This document shows, piece after piece, positions 44,707 to 53,423 of a stretch of 64,000 nt of DNA. The position numbers were made by a program, and so were the translations under genes. The DNA is from an uncultured bacterium (GTDB lineage Bacteria > Verrucomicrobiota > Lentisphaeria > Victivallales > Victivallaceae). The DNA lies in NCBI GenBank assembly GCA_900551245.1, contig URVC01000004.1, positions 1-64,000 on the forward strand, written 5' to 3'. The notes beneath the pieces were generated by a model, which did no database searches, was not told the DNA's origin, and was given only the letters and a program-made list of their open reading frames with translations. Within the stretch, counting starts at the first letter, position 1; each line of letters starts with the position of its first letter.

Positions 44707-45440
44707 GACCGTTTCTCGCCGCCCTCTCGGTGCTGTCGGTCCTGCCGCTCGGGAAATTCGCGGCCACGGAAAAGGATCTGAAACGCGCCCTGCCCTTCTT
44801 TCCGGTCGCGGGGCTTCTCTTCGGCGCCCTCGGCTGGGGCGCGGCGGAACTTCTCACGCGGGGCTTTCCCCCCGCCGTCGCCGCGATGTTCTGCGCCGTT
44901 CTGCCGGAGGCGTTGACCAAGGGGTTCCACCTCGACGGCCTCGCCGACACCGCGGATGGCTTTCTCTCCGGCCGCACCCGCGAGCGCAAGCTCGAAATCA
45001 TGCGCGACAGCCGGACCGGTTCGATGGGAGTCGCCGCCGTCTTCGCCCTGCTCGGCCTCAAGGCGGCCGCCTGCCTCTCGTTCCCGCCGGAGCTCCTGCC
45101 CGCCGCCTTCGGCCTCTCGCTCCTGGCCGGCCGCTGCGGACTGCTCTTTCACATCGCCACCAGCCGTTACGCCCGCCCCGACGGGCTCGGCGGCATCTGG
45201 TTCCAGATCAACCCGTATCCGGCCCTCGTTCCGGCGACGCTCTTCCCCGTCGCGGCGGGGTGGCTCCTCTTCGGAATTCCCGGCGTCGGCGCGGTGCTGG
45301 CCGTGCTCCTCTGCGCCGCGCTCTGGAGTCTCGTGACGAAACGGGTGATCGGCGGCGCAACCGGGGACACCATCGGCTGCAGCGAAGAGTGTTCGGAACT
45401 CCTTCTGCTGCTCGCCCTGCTCCTGCTTCTGCCCCGCTGA
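44703..45440 (+). CDS. cobS: Adenosylcobinamide-GDP ribazoletransferase (cobalamin synthase) CobS
   Basis: A 245-residue membrane protein, final enzyme of the pathway, joining activated cobinamide to alpha-ribazole. The catalytic-loop motif GFHLDGLADTADGF with its Asp residues is present, as are RKLEIMRDSRTGSMG and multiple hydrophobic spans. It is the last gene of the riboswitch-led operon and is followed after ~28 bp by a clear intrinsic terminator. Confidence 0.88.
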   Translation: MRPFLAALSVLSVLPLGKFAATEKDLKRALPFFPVAGLLFGALGWGAAELLTRGFPPAVAAMFCAVLPEALTKGFHLDGLADTADGFLSGRTRERKLEIMRDSRTGSMGVAAVFALLGLKAAACLSFPPELLPAAFGLSLLAGRCGLLFHIATSRYARPDGLGGIWFQINPYPALVPATLFPVAAGWLLFGIPGVGAVLAVLLCAALWSLVTKRVIGGATGDTIGCSEECSELLLLLALLLLLPR

Positions 45441-45468
45441 ACCGGCAGAATGGCGGCATGAGACGCGG

Positions 45469-45496
45469 AAAAATTCACCTTGCGAGGTGGATTTTT
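45469..45496 (+). terminator. Intrinsic terminator of the cobalamin operon
   Basis: AAAAATTCACCT (45469-45480) pairs with AGGTGGATTTTT (45485-45496), one G-T pair, around a TGCG tetraloop and ending in a run of T. It is the only strong terminator seen between 27191 and 55319. Confidence 0.87.
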
Positions 45497-45537
45497 TCCC
45501 CATCGCCTGTATATTGAATAAAAAGGAGCCGGAACAC

Positions 45538-46059
45538 GTGAAGATCATCCAGTTGATTCCCCGCCTGCCGCGCGCGGCGGAACACGATTTCTTCGCCGCC
45601 GTCTGCCGCGAACTGGAGCGTTCCGGCGACACGGTGCGGATTCTCTCGCTCCTCCCCGGCCCGGTCACTCCGCCCGGCGTGCCCTTTTCGGCACTGCCGG
45701 AGCGCCTCCTCCCGTGGCCCGGCGCCGGACGCAGCCCCGAACTTCTGGCCGACCTGCGGGAATACTGCCGCGACGCCGATCTGCTCCACCTGCACGGCGC
45801 GCTCCTCTACCCGTTGCGCTACGCGGCGGCAATCCGGCGGGAGTTCTCCTGCAAAGTGGCCTGGTCGCCGGGAGAAAGCTGTGGGGGGCTCCTGCGGCTC
45901 TGCGGCCCGCTCCGTCGCGCCGCAGTCGATTTTCTGCTCGCCCGCACTCCGGATGAGCAGCGGTGTTTTGCGAACGGCCGGTTTTGCCGTGCGCCGGAAG
46001 AAGTTCCGGAGTGGCCCGCATTCTACCGGAAGCTGATCGAGGGGCACCCCCATGACTGA
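45538..46059 (+). CDS. Glycosyltransferase-like protein, N-terminal domain only
   Basis: A 173-residue protein resembling just the N-terminal Rossmann half of GT-B (family 4) glycosyltransferases: KIIQLIPRLPRAAEHDFFAAV is the acceptor-side opening and ADLLHLHGALLYPLRYAAAI the usual 'D-hydrophobic-HxH' strand. The C-terminal nucleotide-sugar-binding half is absent, so it is truncated or has another use. The GTG at 45538 has AAGGAG ten bases upstream. It overlaps the DNA glycosylase gene by 8 bp and appears to be the first gene of the repair operon. Confidence 0.55.
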   Translation: MKIIQLIPRLPRAAEHDFFAAVCRELERSGDTVRILSLLPGPVTPPGVPFSALPERLLPWPGAGRSPELLADLREYCRDADLLHLHGALLYPLRYAAAIRREFSCKVAWSPGESCGGLLRLCGPLRRAAVDFLLARTPDEQRCFANGRFCRAPEEVPEWPAFYRKLIEGHPHD

Positions 46060-46573
46060 AGAGCGCGAACTCAAACACTCCTTCGCCCCGGTCGCCCGGC
46101 CCGACGCACGCTTTCTGATCCTCGGGTCGCTCCCCGGCGAGGAATCGCTGCGGCAGGCTCAGTATTACGCCCACAAGCGAAACGCATTCTGGCGCATCAT
46201 GGGCGAACTCTGGAATTTCGATCCGGCCCTCCCCTACGCCGAACGGCTCGAGGCGCTGATGCTTCACCGGATTGCACTCTGGGATGTGGCCGGTTCCGGC
46301 TTCCGCCCGGGCAGTCTCGACAGCAACCTCAAACTTGAACGCCCCAACGACATTCCGGCTTTGCTGGCGCGCTGCCCCGGCATCCGGAGGATCGGCTGCA
46401 ACGGCGGGCGCTCCTATGAACTCTTCCGCCGCTGTTTCCCGGAACTTGTCCGAAACCCGGCGCTGGAGGTCGTGCGCCTCCCCTCCACCAGCCCGGCGGC
46501 GGCGCTCTACTCGTTTGAAACCAAGCGGGAAGCGTTCCGCCGCTTCTTCGCCGGAGGAGACGCCGCCCGATGA
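46052..46573 (+). CDS. Hypoxanthine (deoxyinosine)-DNA glycosylase-like protein, UDG superfamily
   Basis: A 173-residue uracil-DNA-glycosylase superfamily protein. HSFAPVARPDARFLILGSLP gives the opening strand and catalytic-loop region, QAQYYAHKRNAFWRIMG the conserved helix and VVRLPSTSPAAA the C-terminal DNA-intercalation loop, matching the family annotated as DNA-deoxyinosine glycosylase. It removes deaminated bases. It overlaps recC by 4 bp, tying base-excision repair to the RecBCD genes. Confidence 0.8.
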   Translation: MTEERELKHSFAPVARPDARFLILGSLPGEESLRQAQYYAHKRNAFWRIMGELWNFDPALPYAERLEALMLHRIALWDVAGSGFRPGSLDSNLKLERPNDIPALLARCPGIRRIGCNGGRSYELFRRCFPELVRNPALEVVRLPSTSPAAALYSFETKREAFRRFFAGGDAAR

Positions 46574-49500
46574 GTTTTCACCTCTACACCGGCAACAAGC
46601 TCGAACGTCTGGCGGAGCTCTACCTCGACGCGGTGTTCCGCCACCCGCCGGCGGATCCCTTCACCCCGGAAACCATCGTCATCCAGACCCAGGGCATGGC
46701 CGACTGGCTGACCCAGTTTCTCGCTGCAAACGGCGGCATCGCCGCCAATCTCGAGCTGCCCTATCTGGAGAATTTCGTCCGCCGCACCATGCTGCAGTGT
46801 TTCGACCCGGCGACGGCGGCGGCGTTCCGGCGCGACAGCGAACTCTTCTCGCAGGAGGTGATGGCATGGCGGCTCGCCGCTTTGCTCGAGGATGAGGCGC
46901 ACCGCGTCCCGGAACTCGCCCGCTACCTCACCGGCGACGCCAGAAAACTCCTCCAGCTCGCCGCCAAAATCGCCGGACTCTTCGACCAGTATCAGGTCTA
47001 CCGGCAGGAGGAACTGCTCCGCTGGGCCGCGGGCGAAAGGGGCGCCGAACGCCACCTCTGGCAGAGAAATCTCTACCTCGCCCTGCGCGAAAACGGCGCG
47101 GAAGGGCGGGAATTCTATTTTCAGAAGTTCTTTCAACTGAACGCCGCGGGCAGACGGGTTCCGGAACGGGTCAGCGTCTTCGGCGCCGGAGCGATGCCGC
47201 CGATCTACCTCGGGTTCTTCCAGCACCTTTCGCGTTTCCGGGAAGTGAATTTCTTCTACCTCAACCCCTGCCGGGAGTACTGGGGCGAACGGCCGGCGAA
47301 GATCTCCGACGCCGAATTCGACCAGAATCCCCTGCTCGCCTCGTTCGGGCGGCAGGGACGCGAATTCTTCAACCGGGTGATCGAACTCCACGAACTGTGC
47401 CACACCGTGGAGGAGACCGCCTTCGAAGAGTATGTTCCCGGCGGCGAGGCCGGTCCGGAATACCCCTCCTACACGATGCTCACCGCACTGCAGGAGGACA
47501 TCCTCTCGCTCCGGCTCCGGCGGCCGGACGGCGACGGCTTTCTGGTCGGCAAACCGCTCGCGATCCCGCCGGGCGACCGTTCGGTGCGGGTGTTCAACTG
47601 CCACGGCATCCGCCGCGAGGTGGAGGTTCTGCACGAACAGCTGCTCACGCTGATGAACGGCAAACTCAATTCCGCCCCGCCGCAGCCGCGCGAAATCATC
47701 GTCATGGCGCCGGACATCAACCAGTATGAACCCTACATCCGCGCGGTGTTCGACCAGGGGCCGCTGGCCGGGGAGTACTCCATCTCCGACCGCAGTCTCC
47801 GCTCCGCCGGTCAGCTCGCCGACACCTTTCTCCGGCTGCTCGAACTGCCTGCGGAGCGCTTCGAAGCGTCGGAGGTGACCGCACTTCTGGATCAGCCCGC
47901 GCTCCGGGCACGGTTCAACATTCCGGAGGAGGCGCTCGAAACCATCTCCCGCTGGACCGGCCGGGCAGCCATCCGCTGGGGATTCGACGCGGAGTCCCAC
48001 CGGAAATTCTGCGGCGTGCCGTTCGAAGAGTTCACCTGGAGCCAGGGACTGGATCGGCTTCTGCTCGCCTTCGCCATGACCGAAACGCCGGATTCCGAGG
48101 CCGCCGAAGGCCTCCGGGAACTCGGGGCGATTCCGGAGGGAGAGGCGGAACTGCTCGGCAACTTCATCCGTTTCGTCCGCCAGCTCGCCGCGCTCGGCCC
48201 GGAACTCGCCCGCCCCTGCTCCCCCGCCGAATGGCAGACCCGGTTCAGCCGGATTCTCGACAGTTTCTTTCTCTCCAGCCGGGAGACGGCGGCGGAGCTG
48301 GCGGCACTGCGCGCCAGTTTCGCCGCGTTCGCCGAAACTGCGGCCACAGCCGGATACAACCGCCCGATCCCGGTGGACGCCGCCGCCGACCGCCTTGGTT
48401 CCGCCCTCGAAGAACCGGTCCGGGGAGCCAGTTTTCTGCGGGGGAAGATCACCTTCTGTTCGCTGGTGCCGCTGCGGAGCATCCCGATGCAGGTGGTCGC
48501 CATCCTCGGCCTCAACGAAGGAAAGTTCCCCCGGCGGGAAAACAAGCTCGGTTTCAACGTGCTGGCCACCCCGCGCCCGGGCGACCGCTCCCGGCCGGCA
48601 GAGGACCGCTATCTCTTTCTCGAAGCGATTCTCTCCGCCCGGCGCAACCTTCTGCTCTTCTATCAGGGCAGAAGCCTCAAGGATGGCTCCGCACTCCCGC
48701 CCGCGGTGCCGTTGACGGAATTTCTCAACTGCATGCAGCAGAGTTTCCCCGGCTTTCAGGTGAGCGAAACCAGACTGCAGGGGTTCCATCCGGACGGGTT
48801 CCGGCCGGACTGCGGCCTCGATCTGCGCTCCTACTCCGCCGGGAACTGCCGCGCGGCGGCCGCCCTCGCCGGAGCCGCCGCCGCACCGCCGCCGTCACAG
48901 ACCGGCCGACGCCCCGCGCCGCTGCCGCCGGAACCGCTGCCGGAGTCGATTCCCCTCGACGAACTCGAGCAGATGTTCTCCAACCCCTGCCGGTGGTTTT
49001 TGAAAAACCGGGCGGGCACCCGGTTCCTCGAAGAGGAGCTGACGCTGGCGGATGACGAACCCATCGTGCTCGACCCGCTGGAACACTACCAGCTCCGCAC
49101 GGCAATCGATCAAGCCCTGAACCGGCAGGAGGACCCGGCGAAGCTGAAACGCTCTCTGCTCCGCGGCGGCCGACTGCCGCTGGGCGAAAACGGCGAACTC
49201 CTCTTTTTGCAGACGCTGGAGACGATGAAACGCTGCCCCGCCCCCTGGCGCGAGGAACGGCTGCCCGGCCCGGATCACCGCATCCTCATCGATCTTGCCG
49301 TCGGCGGCACCCGCCTCACCGGCATCGCCGACGGCGACGCCCTCCGGCGGGAACACTGGTTCCGCCGCTGTTCGGGCATGACCTGGACCAGTCTGGTCTC
49401 ACTGCATCTGCGGCACCTTCTGCTCAACGTGCTCTTTCCGGAAGGGGTGGTCTCGTTCGCCCTCTTCTTCGAACACAAAACGTTCTGCGAACGGACCATT

Positions 49501-49824
49501 CCGCCGTTGCCCGCCGCAGAGGCGGAAGAAAAACTGTTGCGGTTACTCGAATCGTTCCGGGAGGGAATGCGCCGCCCCCTGCCGGTGTTTGCCAGAGCCT
49601 CCGCGGCCTACGCCGATTCCAAAAAACGAAGCGATGCAGAGCGGAAACTCACCGCCATCAAAGAGTTCCGTTCCTCCCGTCAGGCCGACCGCCCCGGCGA
49701 TCTCGACGATCCGGCCATCGCCCTCTGTTTCAATGAGGCGGATTTCAACGATCCGGCGGTGTTCTCTGAATTCGCCCGGCTGACGGATGAGCTCATGCCG
49801 CCACTGCAAAAGGAGATCTCATGA
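46570..49824 (+). CDS. recC: Exodeoxyribonuclease V gamma subunit RecC
   Basis: A 1084-residue RecC, close to the length of the E. coli protein. The opening LYTGNKLERLAELYLDAVF and IVIQTQGMADWLTQFLA are family landmarks, and EIIVMAPDINQYEPYIRAVF lies in the inactive helicase-like part. RecC holds the RecBCD complex together and recognises Chi in enterobacteria; the local Chi sequence cannot be read here. The order recC-recB-recD with 4-bp and 3-bp junctions implies one transcript. Confidence 0.9.
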   Translation: MSFHLYTGNKLERLAELYLDAVFRHPPADPFTPETIVIQTQGMADWLTQFLAANGGIAANLELPYLENFVRRTMLQCFDPATAAAFRRDSELFSQEVMAWRLAALLEDEAHRVPELARYLTGDARKLLQLAAKIAGLFDQYQVYRQEELLRWAAGERGAERHLWQRNLYLALRENGAEGREFYFQKFFQLNAAGRRVPERVSVFGAGAMPPIYLGFFQHLSRFREVNFFYLNPCREYWGERPAKISDAEFDQNPLLASFGRQGREFFNRVIELHELCHTVEETAFEEYVPGGEAGPEYPSYTMLTALQEDILSLRLRRPDGDGFLVGKPLAIPPGDRSVRVFNCHGIRREVEVLHEQLLTLMNGKLNSAPPQPREIIVMAPDINQYEPYIRAVFDQGPLAGEYSISDRSLRSAGQLADTFLRLLELPAERFEASEVTALLDQPALRARFNIPEEALETISRWTGRAAIRWGFDAESHRKFCGVPFEEFTWSQGLDRLLLAFAMTETPDSEAAEGLRELGAIPEGEAELLGNFIRFVRQLAALGPELARPCSPAEWQTRFSRILDSFFLSSRETAAELAALRASFAAFAETAATAGYNRPIPVDAAADRLGSALEEPVRGASFLRGKITFCSLVPLRSIPMQVVAILGLNEGKFPRRENKLGFNVLATPRPGDRSRPAEDRYLFLEAILSARRNLLLFYQGRSLKDGSALPPAVPLTEFLNCMQQSFPGFQVSETRLQGFHPDGFRPDCGLDLRSYSAGNCRAAAALAGAAAAPPPSQTGRRPAPLPPEPLPESIPLDELEQMFSNPCRWFLKNRAGTRFLEEELTLADDEPIVLDPLEHYQLRTAIDQALNRQEDPAKLKRSLLRGGRLPLGENGELLFLQTLETMKRCPAPWREERLPGPDHRILIDLAVGGTRLTGIADGDALRREHWFRRCSGMTWTSLVSLHLRHLLLNVLFPEGVVSFALFFEHKTFCERTIPPLPAAEAEEKLLRLLESFREGMRRPLPVFARASAAYADSKKRSDAERKLTAIKEFRSSRQADRPGDLDDPAIALCFNEADFNDPAVFSEFARLTDELMPPLQKEIS

Positions 49825-52800
49825 GCACCCCCGCCGCCACCGCAAACAACAGCTCCTCGCTCGACTGGCCGCTCGACGGCATCAATCTGGTCGAAGCCGC
49901 CGCCGGAACCGGGAAGACCTACAACATCGAAACCCTCGTGCTCCGGCTCCTGCTGGAACGGGCGCTGCCGATCACCTCGCTTCTGGTGGTGACCTTCACC
50001 GAAGCCGCCGCCGCGGAACTGCGCACCCGCATCCGGAAACTGCTCCTCCAGTGCTTCGACCACCTTGTCAACCGTCAGCCGTGCGACGACGACCGGATTC
50101 CCCTGTTGCTCGACCGCATCGACGCCTGGAACCGCCCGGAACCCGCCGACCTGCTCCGGCAGGCGCTGACCGACTTCGACGACGCGGTCATAAGCACCAT
50201 CCACGGATTCTGCTCCAGAGTGCTCAAGGAGAATGCTTTCGAAAGCGGCGTCCGCTTCGAGAACAACGTCGAGAGCGACTGCGATGAGCTGCTCCGGCAA
50301 TGTTCGATGGATTTCTACCGGAAACATTTCTACGCGCCGAAACACGCCGTCCTTCTGGCCGCGCTCGGCACTCACCTCAAACTGACCCCCGAAGCGTTGT
50401 TCCAAGTCGCGCAATACCGGGTAAAACGGGAGTCGCTCACGTTCCGCGCCTCCGTTCCGCTGAGGGAAACGGAAACGATCGGCGAACGGCTCGACCGGCT
50501 GGCCCGGCAACTCGAACAGCTCCGCACCCTGCCGGAACGTCTGCCGGTCGAGGAGTGTGCGGGATTCCTCAAAAAACCGTTCCGCAAGGAGGATTTCGAC
50601 CTCCACAACACGGCTCTGGAAGCGTTCCGCCGCACCGGGGCGGCGACGCCCGCGCTTCTGGAAACCCTCTCGCTGTTCCGCCGCGACACCCTCGAAAACA
50701 GTCTCAGCAAGAGAGGCGGCAAACCGGCCCTGCTCGCGGCCGCGCTCGATACGCCGGAAATGCGGATGCTCGACGAATTTTCCAACGAGCTCGAAGGCTT
50801 CCGCGCCCTCTTCCTGCTCCGCGGCGCCGAATTCGCCTTCCGGCGGCTCGAAGAGCTCAAGCGCGATCGCAACCTCATGACCTTCGACGACATGCCGCGG
50901 CTGGTCCGCGACGCGCTCGATCTCCCCGGCAGTCCGCTGGCCGGACAGCTCCGCCAGAAGTTTTCCGCCGGAATCATCGACGAATTTCAGGACACCGACC
51001 CGGTTCAATACCGCATCTTTCAGAAGCTCTTTGTGGAAGCGGAACCGCAGAAAACCCTCTTTCTGGTCGGCGATCCCCGCCAGGCGATCTACTTCTTCCG
51101 CGGCGGCGATCTCGCGACCTACCTCCGCGCCCGGAACGACGTGGAGCCGGGCCGCGTCTATTCGCTCGACACCAACTACCGCTCCTCCCCCGGCATGATC
51201 CGGGCGGTCAACCGCATTTTCGGGCGGGAGCACAACGCCCCCTTCGCCGTTCCTCCGGAGGTGCTGACCCTGCCGGAGATCCACGCCCCCGGCAACGGGG
51301 AGGCCGGTGAGGAATCCTCCCCCTCCCCGCTCCGGATCTACCGCGATCCCGAGCTCCACACCGAGAGCTGGCCGAAGTACTGCGCCGAACTCGCGGTGAG
51401 AATGCTCAACGCTCCGGAAGCGGCCCTCCCCGATCCGGATGACCGGATCACCTCCCGACGGCTCCGCCCCGGCGACATCGCGATTCTGGTGCGGAACCGG
51501 TATGAGGCCGCCGCCATCCGTCAGGCCCTCGCCCTCCGCGGCATCGCCGGTGTGTTCACCCGCAGTGACTCCATCTACCATGCCCCGGAGGCCGGAGAAC
51601 TGCTCACCTTTCTGCAGGGGGTCGCCGCCGGAAGTGATTCGCGCCGGATCATGAACGCCCTCAGCACTCCGGTCGGCGGCTGTTCGCTCGATCAGCTGCT
51701 CCGGCTCCAGCAGCCCGAGGGAGAGGAGGAGCGGCTCGCCTTCCAGCAGAAGTTCCGGATTCTGGCCAAAGAGTGGATCGAAGGATCCTTTCTGAAAATG
51801 TTCACCCGATTGCTCCGGGAGTTCGACGTCGCGCCGCGGCTGCTCGCCCTTCCCGGCGGGGAGCGGCAGGTCTCCAACCTGCTGCAGCTGGGGGATCTGC
51901 TCCAGCAGGAGAGTTTCCGGCGCGGGCTCGGCATGAACGCACTGATCCGCTTCCTCGCCGGAAAGATCGAGAATCCCGGCGACAAACAGCCGCCGGAGGA
52001 GGAGCTTCAGCAGCTCGAAACCGAACGGAACGCGGTGAAGATCATGACGCTGCACGGCAGCAAGGGGCTGGAGTTCCCGGTCGTATTGCTCCCGACCCTC
52101 TGGCTCTGCGTCGCCTCCTCGAACCGGTCACAGCAGCACGGCCCCTATCACAACGACCGGGGCCTGCTGGAATACGACCTGAGCGATTCGCCGGAAACCC
52201 GGTGCGCGGAGCAGAACGAGCGCATGCAGGAACAGCTCCGGCTCGCCTATGTCGCCCTCACCCGCGCCAAGTACCGCTGCGCCCTCTTCTGCGGAACCCA
52301 CGGCAGAACCCGGCCGGAGGATTCCCCCATCGAATGGCTGTTCCGCATGAAGAACGCCGGGCTTGAGGAGCTGAAGGACTGTGCCGGGAGTACCCACGCC
52401 CGGCGCGACCTGCCGCTGGAGATTCCGCCCGAAATGGCGGAGCCGCTCCCGCCGCTCACCGGAGAGATTTACCATCCAGACGCCGAACCGGCGCCGGAAC
52501 CGGTTCTCGCGGAATGGGGAAATGCCGTCACGCCCGGCTGGATCTGCGCCAGTTACTCGAAACTCAAACCAGCGGACGACACGCCGGTACCGCCGCTGGA
52601 GAGTCCGGCGGCCGATTATGACGACGAACTCCCCGGCGACGCTCCGGCGGAAGAGGCGGACGACGCCGGACCTTTCGCCCTCCCCGGCGGGAAAGAGGCG
52701 GGGAACGCCATCCACAAGACTCTCGAAATCATCGACTTCTCCATCAGCAAAGAGGCGGTGCGCGGCGCGGTGACTCCTCAGCTGGAGATCCACGGCCTGC

Positions 52801-53420
52801 TCCGCGACCCGCTCCGGCGCGAGACGGTGATTGAATCGGCTTCGGAACTGATCTGCAACGCGCTTCATTCGCCGCTCCCGGCAGGAGACGGCACCAGCTT
52901 CACCCTGTCGGAGATTCCGGCGGAAAAACGGCTCTCGGAGCTGGAATTCACCTACGCCTTTCACCGCGCCTTCACCACCGGCGATCTCAAGCGGCTGCTC
53001 GACGGGTTTCTCCGCGAACGGTTCGGCGCGGTCGAATATCCGGAGTGGGAACGGGCGATCTCCGGCGGATTTCTCAACGGAATCATCGACCTGGTGTTCG
53101 AACACCGGGGGAAGTTCTACATCGTCGACTGGAAAACCAACCGTGCCGGCAACGACCTTGCCAACTTCTCCCCGGAAAAACTCCGCCGCGAAATGTGGCA
53201 CACCTTCTATTTCATGCAGTATCTCATCTACACCGTCGCCTGGGTCAAATACCTTCGACAGCGTCTCGGCCGTTTCGAGGAAACGGACTACCGCGACCGC
53301 TTCGGCGGTGTGTTCTATCTCTTTCTGCGCGGCCTCTCACCGGAAGTCCCCGGCCGCGGCGTCTACTTCGACAAACCGGAGTTCCGGCTGATCCGGGAAC
53401 TGGAGGCCGTCATCGGGTAA
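49821..53420 (+). CDS. recB: Exodeoxyribonuclease V beta subunit RecB
   Basis: A 1199-residue UvrD-family helicase-nuclease. Walker A is EAAAGTGKTYNIETL near residue 30; FTEAAAAELRTRI, IIDEFQDTDPVQY and VGDPRQAIYFFRGGD are helicase motifs; TLHGSKGLEFPVVLLP and YVALTRAKY follow. The C-terminal nuclease is intact: D1090 in IIDLVF and D1103-x-K1105 in IVDWKTN. It unwinds and degrades double-strand ends and loads RecA at Chi in the known systems. Confidence 0.92.
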   Translation: MSTPAATANNSSSLDWPLDGINLVEAAAGTGKTYNIETLVLRLLLERALPITSLLVVTFTEAAAAELRTRIRKLLLQCFDHLVNRQPCDDDRIPLLLDRIDAWNRPEPADLLRQALTDFDDAVISTIHGFCSRVLKENAFESGVRFENNVESDCDELLRQCSMDFYRKHFYAPKHAVLLAALGTHLKLTPEALFQVAQYRVKRESLTFRASVPLRETETIGERLDRLARQLEQLRTLPERLPVEECAGFLKKPFRKEDFDLHNTALEAFRRTGAATPALLETLSLFRRDTLENSLSKRGGKPALLAAALDTPEMRMLDEFSNELEGFRALFLLRGAEFAFRRLEELKRDRNLMTFDDMPRLVRDALDLPGSPLAGQLRQKFSAGIIDEFQDTDPVQYRIFQKLFVEAEPQKTLFLVGDPRQAIYFFRGGDLATYLRARNDVEPGRVYSLDTNYRSSPGMIRAVNRIFGREHNAPFAVPPEVLTLPEIHAPGNGEAGEESSPSPLRIYRDPELHTESWPKYCAELAVRMLNAPEAALPDPDDRITSRRLRPGDIAILVRNRYEAAAIRQALALRGIAGVFTRSDSIYHAPEAGELLTFLQGVAAGSDSRRIMNALSTPVGGCSLDQLLRLQQPEGEEERLAFQQKFRILAKEWIEGSFLKMFTRLLREFDVAPRLLALPGGERQVSNLLQLGDLLQQESFRRGLGMNALIRFLAGKIENPGDKQPPEEELQQLETERNAVKIMTLHGSKGLEFPVVLLPTLWLCVASSNRSQQHGPYHNDRGLLEYDLSDSPETRCAEQNERMQEQLRLAYVALTRAKYRCALFCGTHGRTRPEDSPIEWLFRMKNAGLEELKDCAGSTHARRDLPLEIPPEMAEPLPPLTGEIYHPDAEPAPEPVLAEWGNAVTPGWICASYSKLKPADDTPVPPLESPAADYDDELPGDAPAEEADDAGPFALPGGKEAGNAIHKTLEIIDFSISKEAVRGAVTPQLEIHGLLRDPLRRETVIESASELICNALHSPLPAGDGTSFTLSEIPAEKRLSELEFTYAFHRAFTTGDLKRLLDGFLRERFGAVEYPEWERAISGGFLNGIIDLVFEHRGKFYIVDWKTNRAGNDLANFSPEKLRREMWHTFYFMQYLIYTVAWVKYLRQRLGRFEETDYRDRFGGVFYLFLRGLSPEVPGRGVYFDKPEFRLIRELEAVIG

Positions 53421-53423
53421 CGT

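Noticed and set aside
46507..48789. A 760-codon minus-strand frame across recC
   Set aside because: Antisense shadow of recC, without recognisable motifs or ribosome binding site.
49680..52055. A 791-codon minus-strand frame across recC/recB
   Set aside because: Antisense shadow of recB; composition reflects codon bias only.
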